From Candidatus Anammoxibacter sp. (GTDB lineage Bacteria; Planctomycetota; Brocadiia; Brocadiales; Anammoxibacteraceae): a stretch of 64,000 bases of DNA. The translations under genes were made by a program, and so were the position numbers. Under the pieces are notes generated by a model, which saw nothing but the letters and a program-made list of their open reading frames with translations, had not been told where the DNA came from and made no database searches. The stretch covers positions 1 to 64,000 of the forward strand of contig JAIQZO010000114.1 of the NCBI GenBank assembly GCA_021777055.1. The letters run 5' to 3'. Numbering within the stretch: the first letter of the stretch is position 1; the number at the start of each line of letters is the position of its first letter. Below are positions 1-7,598 of this stretch, one piece after another.

Positions 1-2
1 GA

Positions 3-122
3 ATATTTTGCCGAGTTAGAAGTTATTTATCAACGGCAAAAAAGAATTTAATGACATTTGTTCAGGCGTTAACATTACTATTCAATGATGAAATTCCAGA
101 TTTCAATGAAAAAGTATATTAA
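3..122 (+). pseudogene. C-terminal end of a transposase-like protein (partial at window edge)
   Basis: An open frame enters from the left edge and stops at TAA 120-122. Its 39 residues include RVRSYLSTAKKN followed by TFVQALTLLFNDEIP. This pattern resembles the C-terminal tail of IS66-type transposases, where an S/T-Y-x-x-T-x-(R/K)-K segment is followed by a helix ending in a G/N-x-P turn. Only the tail is visible, so intactness and family cannot be settled. It runs towards the end of the CRISPR-associated membrane gene and may mark a mobile-element boundary of the CRISPR locus. An unrelated gene end is possible. Confidence 0.35.
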
Positions 123-157
123 TTACGCTAAATAGTTACCAGGATTTCAAAATATCT

Positions 158-1513
158 TTATTGAATAGGGCACGTTATAGGTTTATCTTCCCATATGATC
201 TGAACAAAAAGGCCAATGAGCAGTGCTAAAGGGAAAAAGAGTAAAAGTATCTTTAAATCAATAGCACCTATAATACCAACATGCAAATTGTATTTGTCCT
301 TAATTTGTGTGATCTTAAGTATAGGCAGAAAATAAATGGTAAATATATCAAGGATAATGATGCCTGTGCAGAACGAGTACACTATGCTTTTTGCGAATAT
401 GTTAAGTGCCCTTTTGAGGGCTTTCCCTCTACAACAAACTATATTCATTATTTCATGGTAAAGATACACAAAACTTAGTATGAGCGCAAATCCATCTATA
501 GCACCAATTGCCCAATAATCGGCCAGAAGTGCAAACCGCCAAAAATCACTCGCTATTAAAATTGGGAAATATCCAATAACAATACCCGCAAAAAGACGTG
601 GAACCAGTAACTTCATAAGACTATGATTAAATAAAGAAGCAATTAATACGATTACAGGTAGTGTTATAACTAAACCTTCTACAATGGTTATTAAATATAA
701 AGTGTTAAAAACGATTAATTCTTGTCCGGCAACTTTATTGTTTGCAACGCTCAACTTTATTTTGTCTCCCAATGGAAAGATAGAGTTACTGTGACAAGTG
801 GTACAATGCTCAGAAGCAAATACGATGAGAAAAGCAAGAAGAATAAACGGCAATATAGAAGCGAATAAATTCCATGTTAAGCTATTCTCTGTTGGTAATA
901 AAAATGTGAACAATTTAATATACCACCTTCTGCATTGGGACGATACTATCATCTTTGTATCTTTTAAATTATACAGTTTTAATAACATCGTAGAGAAATC
1001 TTCAAGGATATGTGGCTCTTTGTCAATAATCATTGTTTTTACTTCATTCACTTCCCCATCATCCTTACGAGAAGTAAAGCATAAAATGATCTCTCCAATC
1101 TCGTCATCAATTTTAAGACCATTAGAGCCAAAGAAACATTTATTATCAGGATTAGAAATGAATTTATAAAGCCACCAGATACTATCCCTTACATCCAATA
1201 TGCTTTTTTCCATTTTAATACCTTTACTATTTCTTTCAAAGTGCCTTTCTTTTGCAAATCTCAAAACACATTTATGAAAAAAATACCAAGCTTCTTCAAA
1301 ATTGTAAAGTTTTCCATTCCCATGGTTATACCAGCCTATTTTGTTTCTAAAATCTTCCCATCCCAGTTCTTTTATTTTGTCATTGCTAAGGATAACTTTT
1401 TCATAGAAATCTATAGGTTTATAGTCGTCATTTACCGACTTATCATCGTCTAATTTGTGATACTTCCATCGATAAGAACCTTCTAATAGCTTTTCATCCT
1501 TATTCGGGCACAT
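158..1513 (-). CDS. CRISPR-associated polytopic membrane protein with a CxxCH motif
   Basis: 451 residues and last gene of the type III-A operon. Residues 1-205 are soluble and match no family I recognise. Residues 213-440 hold about six hydrophobic segments (near 213-234, 267-296, 302-322, 333-352, 374-398, 412-440). The positive cluster CRRWYIK just before the first segment suggests a cytoplasmic N-terminus. That puts the 235-266 loop outside, and this loop contains HCTTCH, a canonical haem-c motif (C237, C240, H241). The gene is in the same frame as the CARF gene upstream: only TAA and one ATT codon separate them. AGGAG lies 13 nt before ATG, and reinitiation or stop read-through would also give translation. 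By analogy with CARF-linked membrane effectors it may be a cyclic-oligoadenylate-controlled membrane effector. That role, and haem attachment, are inference. Confidence 0.75.
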   Translation of the reverse strand: MCPNKDEKLLEGSYRWKYHKLDDDKSVNDDYKPIDFYEKVILSNDKIKELGWEDFRNKIGWYNHGNGKLYNFEEAWYFFHKCVLRFAKERHFERNSKGIKMEKSILDVRDSIWWLYKFISNPDNKCFFGSNGLKIDDEIGEIILCFTSRKDDGEVNEVKTMIIDKEPHILEDFSTMLLKLYNLKDTKMIVSSQCRRWYIKLFTFLLPTENSLTWNLFASILPFILLAFLIVFASEHCTTCHSNSIFPLGDKIKLSVANNKVAGQELIVFNTLYLITIVEGLVITLPVIVLIASLFNHSLMKLLVPRLFAGIVIGYFPILIASDFWRFALLADYWAIGAIDGFALILSFVYLYHEIMNIVCCRGKALKRALNIFAKSIVYSFCTGIIILDIFTIYFLPILKITQIKDKYNLHVGIIGAIDLKILLLFFPLALLIGLFVQIIWEDKPITCPIQ

Positions 1514-1516
1514 AAT

Positions 1517-2497
1517 TTACTTATAACTCCTGGTAAATGAAAGGCCATCTGAAGGCGCCACCTTTTTTCCATTTGGCAACCCAATCTTCTTACAAGCTTC
1601 AGAATAGTTTGCAGGTGAAATATAGTTTCCTTTCAGCAAGTAATTTTTTAACTTACCTAATCCGGATTCTATTATTAGTTTATAGTCTCTTAAGGGATTT
1701 TCTAGCAAATTCAGGTATTCAGTACAGCAGGATGGCCTGCCTGATTTCATATCATATTCTTGGAAATCAACATAAAATGCGGGTATAGAAAGAATAGATG
1801 CTATAGTATAAGCGCTAGAGATCATTGTCTTTTTACCACCTGTTATATCAAGAGCTATCTCTTTATCATTATTAGCGTCAATTATCTCTTTAATGCGTTC
1901 CGCTGTTTCACCAGGTAGCATCGACTTAATCGTTCTTAGACTAATTTTTAGTTTTTCATCTTTATAATCAATGTTTTTTAATTCTTTACTGTCTTCCGCC
2001 TCACACAGTTTTAATCTGTTATTCGTCACAAATTCAGAAACAAAATCGATAAATTTCATGCCTTCATGAAGGTTTTCTGTTTCCTTACTACATATCAGAT
2101 GTATCTCCTGCTTTGGTTTCAATGCACAGATAGTGTGTAAAATGGGTTCAGGTGAATAACCCACCAGAGATATCAGTATATCAAATTTAGGTTGGTTAAT
2201 AATGTCTGGAATAGTTGGTAAAAGCCCCGCGTATTTATTCGAAACTTGATATCCAATAACCGCTCTAAACATTGCTAATGAGATAGGGAATATATTACGG
2301 AAATAATATTCCCAATATTTGACAGGATAACGAACTCTGTCTTCCTCGTCATCCAAATGTTTGATATGCCACTTTAATGAATCTTCTTTGTTATCATTAC
2401 CAATTATATCCTCTATATTCGGATACATGTCTTTATTACCGAACTCATTATAAATATCTATACGTTTATTAATTATTTCCAATATGTTCCCCCTCAT
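1517..2497 (-). CDS. CARF-domain protein of the type III-A CRISPR system
   Basis: 326 residues. A Rossmann-like CARF fold is indicated by DILISLVGYSPEP (about 106-118), an N-terminal strand and ligand loop, and by ALDITGGKKTM (215-225), the conserved D-x-T-G-G-K-K motif of Csm6/Csx1/Cas02710-type proteins that bind cyclic oligoadenylate. The region after the CARF domain is only about 70 residues. It shows no R-x4-6-H HEPN RNase motif, so this protein alone is not a Csm6 ribonuclease. It overlaps csm5 by 4 bp (ATGA). Its TAA stop at 1517-1519 is followed in frame by ATT and the ATG of the membrane protein, so the two reading frames could form one 779-codon frame. I infer a sensor subunit paired with that membrane protein. 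A ring nuclease or transcription factor is a possible alternative. Confidence 0.8.
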   Translation of the reverse strand: MRGNILEIINKRIDIYNEFGNKDMYPNIEDIIGNDNKEDSLKWHIKHLDDEEDRVRYPVKYWEYYFRNIFPISLAMFRAVIGYQVSNKYAGLLPTIPDIINQPKFDILISLVGYSPEPILHTICALKPKQEIHLICSKETENLHEGMKFIDFVSEFVTNNRLKLCEAEDSKELKNIDYKDEKLKISLRTIKSMLPGETAERIKEIIDANNDKEIALDITGGKKTMISSAYTIASILSIPAFYVDFQEYDMKSGRPSCCTEYLNLLENPLRDYKLIIESGLGKLKNYLLKGNYISPANYSEACKKIGLPNGKKVAPSDGLSFTRSYK

Positions 2498-4035
2498 GAT
2501 TTTATTTCCAGATTACACCACCCAAGTGGTTGTTCAGGTATTTTCTTATTACATGAAATAAATCTCTTGGATTTTGGAGCGACCTGATTATCCCTATTAG
2601 ATGAAATATTTCTTATCTTTTGCCTGATACCTGTTGTTTTATCAAAAAGCGACAAGATCGTCATGCCTAACAAGCCAGTCCCCCAACCAATCCTCATAAT
2701 TGTTTTTATGTGCTTTTTATTATAAAAAGATTTAATTGTTTTTGTGTCTATATGATTCTTTAAGGATGACGTGTCTTTCTCAAGAAAGGCTTTTTCTTCG
2801 TCCCATATATTTGCATAAAACTCATTTACTATTTTCATTAGTTCCTCAACGGTTCTGAATGGTTTGTCTGCGTCGATTGGATAAAATCCATTGTAGAGTT
2901 CAAAGTCTAGCGTTATTCTGAATCGAGCTTTTCCAGTAAAGCATTCTATATCACCAATAAAAAGCTTATCCTTCACTTCATTTTTGTTAACTAATGTAGT
3001 TACCATAACCGACTTGATATTTAAAGGTTGTGTGGTGGCCAATTCGCCGAACGAATGCATTATTTTTGCGCTTTTGTCTTTATGTTTTTTTTCCAGTTTA
3101 GCATCGGTGATCTGAATGCAGCGAAAAAAATCCAATTGTTCTTTATTTGGGTGCAAACCTTTCTTTTCCCATTCTTGAGGTATAGTCGATGAAAATATTT
3201 TCTCTAAAAGTGTTGAAGAAAAGTCCCTTTCTTCGCACTTTCCTATAAGTTGATTCATATCGTTCCTAAGTTTATTTACAAATTTGTTCGGATCCTTATC
3301 TTTCTCTCTTTTCAGGATATAATATAAAACAGCAGTCTTAAAACACCCTTTAATGGAACTGCCGGGGATATAGTATTCTCCTTCTCTGTTTTGTATAAAA
3401 CTATTTTTGTCACCTATAAATGTCCGTCCTTTAAAAACTTTAAACCATTCATCATCTTTTGATATTTTTTCCAACTCTTTTTTAAGACAATTGTCCTTTA
3501 AGAATTGATCTAATGAATGGTTGTAAAATGCGTCAAGGACACCTTTAGAATTCTTGACATGCTGCGACAAATAACTGTTTACTACTTTGGTCGCCGTCCT
3601 ATCTTTATTAAATTTATAGTAACTGCCGTTATGTTCAAATGATTCTTTGGTCTTACCATTAAAATTATGTTTTAAATATTCTTCTTTAGTTACCTTAAGT
3701 AAGAATTCTTTTTTTTTATCAATAAAATCACCAACATTTAACCTTAATCTCTTTGCATATCTTTTGAAAAAATCATCTAAACCGTCACCGGTAAAGAATT
3801 CCGTGTAATCTTTAATATATCCCAGGTTATCCCCATTACCTGAAAGATAACATAACCACTCGCAGAACACGTCGTTATCAATCAGATATACATAATTTCC
3901 ATTTAGTTTATCATCTTTACGATCTAATCTGATATATCCTTTACCATAATTAGCAAGAGTCCCTCCAATATGTATGGGTGATATGGTTTCTAATTCGATG
4001 ACTTTTACTTCTAACTTGTCGTCAATATTTTTCAT
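2494..4035 (-). CDS. csm5: Type III-A CRISPR RAMP protein Csm5
   Basis: 513 residues. Csm5 is the RAMP subunit that caps the 3' end of the crRNA in the Csm effector complex. The sequence shows the RAMP architecture: an N-terminal strand and ligand loop LETISPIHIGG, the central YIPGSSIKGCFKTAVLYY motif (about 220-237), and the C-terminal glycine-rich RIGWGTGLLGMTIL typical of Csm5. It lies between csm4 and the CARF gene with 4-bp ATGA overlaps at both ends (4032-4035 and 2494-2497), implying translational coupling. The length is somewhat above the usual 350-500 residues because of lysine-rich, low-complexity stretches between about 110 and 210. Family assignment is secure from motif plus position. 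Confidence 0.9.
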   Translation of the reverse strand: MKNIDDKLEVKVIELETISPIHIGGTLANYGKGYIRLDRKDDKLNGNYVYLIDNDVFCEWLCYLSGNGDNLGYIKDYTEFFTGDGLDDFFKRYAKRLRLNVGDFIDKKKEFLLKVTKEEYLKHNFNGKTKESFEHNGSYYKFNKDRTATKVVNSYLSQHVKNSKGVLDAFYNHSLDQFLKDNCLKKELEKISKDDEWFKVFKGRTFIGDKNSFIQNREGEYYIPGSSIKGCFKTAVLYYILKREKDKDPNKFVNKLRNDMNQLIGKCEERDFSSTLLEKIFSSTIPQEWEKKGLHPNKEQLDFFRCIQITDAKLEKKHKDKSAKIMHSFGELATTQPLNIKSVMVTTLVNKNEVKDKLFIGDIECFTGKARFRITLDFELYNGFYPIDADKPFRTVEELMKIVNEFYANIWDEEKAFLEKDTSSLKNHIDTKTIKSFYNKKHIKTIMRIGWGTGLLGMTILSLFDKTTGIRQKIRNISSNRDNQVAPKSKRFISCNKKIPEQPLGWCNLEIKS

Positions 4036-5036
4036 TGGTTTTCATTACTCTTTCTTGTTGGGATAGTCATACTATATCCGTATTGCCATACCTCATGTTC
4101 ATTAAACATTTTCGGTTTTGTGTCAACTAGTTTACCCATGTCTATATCAGAAAACATTGAGCCTTCTGAAAACATATAACACGTTCTCTTTTTTAAGGAC
4201 TTGTTTGTTGAATGAGTGCCTATCCATCCTTTTCTCAGTGTTAACTCATATGCCAGCGCTTCTTTAGTTAAAAGTGATTTTAAAGGATAATAAAGAGAAA
4301 TTAAACAGTATCCAAAATTACTGGATAGATCAAATAGATCATTCATCTCATCTGGAGCTGCTTTCATAATAATTTTTTTCAAAGCACCTTGACCAGTGTT
4401 TCTGTTACCACCAAGACCAAACAGTTCTATATGTTTGAGTACAGACTCTAAATGCTTTTTCAGATTATCGTCGTATATTTCAACAATAGTATAAAGACCG
4501 CATAAATTATTAAAGAAATAGTTTTCCGTGTGATATATGTTTGAACTATTATCTATCCTGTTAACGGGTGTCTTAGGAATTAGGTTCCTTATGCCAAAGT
4601 TTTTGTTTTCATTTAGCTTTTCTGCAAAACCCATGTCGTCATCTTTTTCAACTATCCACTTCATAAAATATTCTAAAGGTATAAACCGTACTTTCTTGAC
4701 ATCTTTCTCCAGTTGGCTCTTTGGACAACGTGTGGAATAGAGGGATTTCGATTCTATTAATGGTTTGGGAAGATAATATTCCATTCCAGAGAAAGGAAAC
4801 CCTGATGAAATTTTAAAAGGAGGCTTACCGCTTTTAAAAAGGTCCAGAATTTCCTGGAATGGTATGCAACCTTGACTTTGCAAATACCAATCAATCTGTG
4901 CCCAGACATTGCATAACGCACTGAAAATGGTATCCGAATGCAGTATTACCTTCGAGGACTCTTCTCCGATACCAGGCACATCACTTCCCAGATGTACAGA
5001 ATGGTGAAAATGGAATTTAACTGTGTATCTATTCAT
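4032..5036 (-). CDS. csm4: Type III-A CRISPR RAMP protein Csm4
   Basis: 334 residues from ATG at 5036. An in-frame TTG at 5081 would add 15 residues, but the RAMP strand MNRYTVKFHFHHSVHLG begins at the ATG, which I prefer. Csm4 binds the 5' tag of the crRNA and contacts Cas10. Visible features are the N-terminal ferredoxin-like strand, HSDTIFSALCNVWAQI (the Csm4 'h-S-D-T-L-F-S-A' helix), and the glycine-rich loop GLGGNRNTGQGAL near residues 207-219. It overlaps csm5 by 4 bp. Unusually, about 390 bp with three hairpins separate it from csm3, so this half of the operon may be expressed differently from the front half. Confidence 0.9.
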   Translation of the reverse strand: MNRYTVKFHFHHSVHLGSDVPGIGEESSKVILHSDTIFSALCNVWAQIDWYLQSQGCIPFQEILDLFKSGKPPFKISSGFPFSGMEYYLPKPLIESKSLYSTRCPKSQLEKDVKKVRFIPLEYFMKWIVEKDDDMGFAEKLNENKNFGIRNLIPKTPVNRIDNSSNIYHTENYFFNNLCGLYTIVEIYDDNLKKHLESVLKHIELFGLGGNRNTGQGALKKIIMKAAPDEMNDLFDLSSNFGYCLISLYYPLKSLLTKEALAYELTLRKGWIGTHSTNKSLKKRTCYMFSEGSMFSDIDMGKLVDTKPKMFNEHEVWQYGYSMTIPTRKSNENQ

Positions 5037-5156
5037 TTTTTTAACTTTCACTTTACATGATGAGCCTGATGAATCAGGCAACTACACAACAATGTCAAAT
5101 GAATTTAGCGTAAGTTTAACCTGGTTTAAGAAATTCTAGTTTGTTATTGTTGCTAT

Positions 5157-5287
5157 CTCGTTCCTAAACTCCGGTTTTGGAACGCACTTGCTTCAGAAGC
5201 ACCAGCTTCGTGTGGTAATAATAAACCCACACGCAAAGCTGGTGCTTCTTGTCCAATCCCGTTACCAAGCAGGAAGCTTGGCAACGG
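5157..5287. repeat. Cluster of three palindromes between csm3 and csm4
   Basis: Three hairpins follow one another. At 5160-5183, GTTCC...GGAAC arms flank a short loop. At 5196-5248, a long stem has arms GAAGCACCAGCTT-CGTGTGG and CCACACG-AAAGCTGGTGCTTC around an AT-rich loop. At 5258-5287, CCCGTTACCAAGC pairs with GCTTGGCAACGGG. The first is closely related to the palindrome at 10608-10633, so this is a dispersed REP-like element, here within the CRISPR operon. It lacks a U-run typical of an intrinsic terminator. It could attenuate transcription, stabilise mRNA ends or be a neutral insertion. The rest of the 5037-5425 gap shows no gene. Confidence 0.7.
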
Positions 5288-5425
5288 GTGGATTTGGAAA
5301 TCTGGATGCAGTTTGAACTTGTAATATACCTGACGCCATCAGCTAGAGGGTGTTTATAATTCTTTAGTTCTTTTACTGTTTAATTACAACACTTCCTTAC
5401 TGTCGTTACATATCGCTAATTGTTT

Positions 5426-6256
5426 TTATTCCAAAAACGAAATTTTTTGGACATGGTTATCGACCAAATCTGTAAAATTTGTAGATGCCTCCTCTTCCGG
5501 CTTTTGATACTCATTCCTGTCAGATTCAAAAGCTTTGGTTTTTAAATCCGTCTTTATTGCCTCGATGGAATTAACTATGAACTTAACGTGACCGTATCCT
5601 CTGGCCGTATGCCCGCCAATACCATCATACTTTTCTATAAATTTCAGAGCCGTGACAATCTTTTTAATATCTTCACGTACATTTGTATCTGACTCAGGAG
5701 GAAATTGTCCTCTATCATTTGACTGAACCTTATAAATAAGCTCAAACTCAAATTCAGCTCCGGCAGGAACTCTCTCTATGGTTCGCGGGTGCGCGGCAGA
5801 TGTGATCCTGTCAATGGCTGTTTCTGTTTTGGCCTCAGTGATTGGAAGTTTACCATCCATATAATCTTCTAGTGATTTGGGATTCATAAGACAGTCTCTA
5901 ACAATAAGAGAGGAAGGGATAACACAATCTTTGTAGGTTGTCCCAAATATTCTACAAATCTCCGATGATTCTGCGGAATTGTTCTTTTTACCGTTATGTA
6001 TATAAATGCCGGAAACTAATTCATCTAACTCTTTCCCTAACCACTTTTCCAAAAAACAACGCATTTTACCTCGCAGCGAACTCCCTGGAATGTACGGTTG
6101 ATTCGTTACAGGATTCCTAATGACAGGGCTGTCAATTCCCCCTTTGTCAATGGAATCTGCAGAACCACCAATATGAATTCCCGTTATACATTTTATAATA
6201 CCTGTTATAGTAACATATCCTAAGAGGTTAATCTGTTTATTGTTATCACCGTTCAC
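5426..6256 (-). CDS. csm3: Type III-A CRISPR RAMP protein Csm3, target-RNA endonuclease
   Basis: 276 residues from GTG at 6256. A TTG at 6274 is possible, but GGAAGG and AGGA lie just upstream of the GTG. Csm3 is the backbone subunit that cleaves target RNA at 6-nt intervals. Motifs are GIHIGG followed by GIDSPVIRNPVTNQPYIPG, whose Asp (D42 from this start) matches the catalytic Asp of characterised Csm3 proteins, SSLRGKMRCFLEKW, the thumb segment DRITSAAHPRTIERVPAG, and C-terminal GGHTARGYGHVKF. The catalytic Asp being intact implies the RNA-cleavage activity is kept even though the Cas10 frame is interrupted. A 194-bp AT-rich spacer separates it from csm2. Confidence 0.93.
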   Translation of the reverse strand: MNGDNNKQINLLGYVTITGIIKCITGIHIGGSADSIDKGGIDSPVIRNPVTNQPYIPGSSLRGKMRCFLEKWLGKELDELVSGIYIHNGKKNNSAESSEICRIFGTTYKDCVIPSSLIVRDCLMNPKSLEDYMDGKLPITEAKTETAIDRITSAAHPRTIERVPAGAEFEFELIYKVQSNDRGQFPPESDTNVREDIKKIVTALKFIEKYDGIGGHTARGYGHVKFIVNSIEAIKTDLKTKAFESDRNEYQKPEEEASTNFTDLVDNHVQKISFLE

Positions 6257-6450
6257 TTTTGTCCTGCCTTCCAAAAGGGTTAATAATTCATTGTAAATAT
6301 TCAGAATATAGTGTACTTAATAGAATACCAAGAAAAAAAATAAAGAGAAAACAGATAGCTGAAACGTTTAATAAAATCCACAAAAGGTAAATTTTCATTC
6401 TACAAATTATTGATTAGCTTGACTATCCTTTGTGGATATTTAAGAACAAT

Positions 6451-6957
6451 TCATGTTTTCGTTTTTTCGTCGCACTTATCTTTAGATATTGCCTCAAAAT
6501 AACTTAATATTGCTTCAAAGAACTCAACAAAACAGATAAAATCTTCTTTATCTTCAATCTTCTTATTTTCTATGCAAGCCGCAATAATTACGTATAAAGG
6601 TTTTACAGCATCCTTTTTAGATGACGCTCCAGCTAGTTTGGGAGGTAACATGGTTAACCTGGCAAGAACTTTGTTTGTATCTCCATCTATTTCGTACTGC
6701 ATCTTTTTTACATAATTATAGAATCTTCGTAACTGCGTTACTTTCAATTCTTCTTTGACCAGTTCGCCGGCAACTATATATGAGTATTTTGCAAGTTCAC
6801 TTGACATTTCTTTGGATTCGTGAAAGCTTGCAAAACTATTTATTGATTTTAATTTATCTGCAATCTGTTTTATCCTTTTATCTCCTTTTGCTTCTACACC
6901 TTCAAAATCATAAATATTTAGATAACTACCCTCATACTTATACTCATCTTTGACCAT
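6451..6957 (-). CDS. csm2: Type III-A CRISPR small subunit Csm2
   Basis: 168 residues. ATG at 6957 is chosen because a strong GGAGGT Shine-Dalgarno lies 7 nt upstream. That site sits in the last codons of cas10 (AGG AGG TGA), so the genes are tightly coupled. An upstream ATG at 6987 lies inside cas10 and lacks such a site. Csm2 is the alpha-helical small subunit that lines the target-RNA channel. The family signature KVTQLRRFYNYVKKM and LPPKLAGASSKKDAVKPLYVII is clear, and the C-terminal helix resembles other Csm2 proteins. Length is at the upper end of the family (about 120-170). Confidence 0.9.
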   Translation of the reverse strand: MVKDEYKYEGSYLNIYDFEGVEAKGDKRIKQIADKLKSINSFASFHESKEMSSELAKYSYIVAGELVKEELKVTQLRRFYNYVKKMQYEIDGDTNKVLARLTMLPPKLAGASSKKDAVKPLYVIIAACIENKKIEDKEDFICFVEFFEAILSYFEAISKDKCDEKTKT

Positions 6958-6962
6958 CTTAG

Positions 6963-7598
6963 TCACCTCCTTAAATAGCTGATCCATGTTAACGGGATAT
7001 GCAATTTCTTTATATTTTCAGTATTGCCCCAATAAAGATACTTTTTCAATGCCTCTTGTTCTGCCGCGCTTAACTCTGTTTTTGCCTGCATCAATACACT
7101 TGCCATTGTAGGAAGGTAAATTTGCCCATTCATTTGCCACTCATTTATAACTGAAAATAACTTCTCAATAAATGCAGATGGCAACTTATTTATAAACAAC
7201 TTGTTGTTTTCTATAACGCCTAACCCTTTAAGAAATTTAACGGATGAAATAACAAAGCTATCCATTTCATTCCATTTTATAGAAAGCCGGTATCGGTCAT
7301 CTTTGTCAAAAGCAAATTTATCTAATGCATGTTTTATTGCTTTTCTGCGTGCTATTTTATTAACGTCATAAAATATAGAAATACGGTTTTTTGGTTCGTC
7401 TACATGATGACTTTCATCTTCTTTAGCAAAGCTCTCTGCTTCCCCGCTCAGCTTGGCCATTTGATATAACGGGAAATTAGGTTTGTGAAGCGTCATACCC
7501 GCAGAAATACCCAAGCCGGAAAATCGCGCAAAGCACTTCTGTATATCGCAACTTAACTCTGCAACTTCGTCCCATGCGCCGATAATGAAAAGATCATC
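6963..7598 (-). CDS. csm1: Cas10/Csm1 C-terminal part, in a -1 frame relative to the N-terminal part
   Basis: Reading from 7598, the frame gives DDLFIIGAWDEVAEL, then LGISAGMTLHKPNFPLYQMA and a helical C-terminal domain ending SYLRR. This is the second half of the cyclase palm domain (the DD of GGDD and the following helix) plus the Cas10 D4 domain. It has no good start codon of its own near the junction. It therefore depends on a -1 shift from the upstream frame at the G7 run (7598-7604), or on a sequence error there. Its last codons contain the csm2 ribosome-binding site. The stretch shows no other stop or frame damage, which argues that the disruption is recent, reversible or artefactual. 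Confidence 0.85.
   Translation of the reverse strand, partial: DDLFIIGAWDEVAELSCDIQKCFARFSGLGISAGMTLHKPNFPLYQMAKLSGEAESFAKEDESHHVDEPKNRISIFYDVNKIARRKAIKHALDKFAFDKDDRYRLSIKWNEMDSFVISSVKFLKGLGVIENNKLFINKLPSAFIEKLFSVINEWQMNGQIYLPTMASVLMQAKTELSAAEQEALKKYLYWGNTENIKKLHIPLTWISYLRR

Noticed and set aside
5037-5425. Missing gene between csm3 and csm4
   Set aside because: All frames are short; the gap is filled by palindromes and AT-rich sequence.
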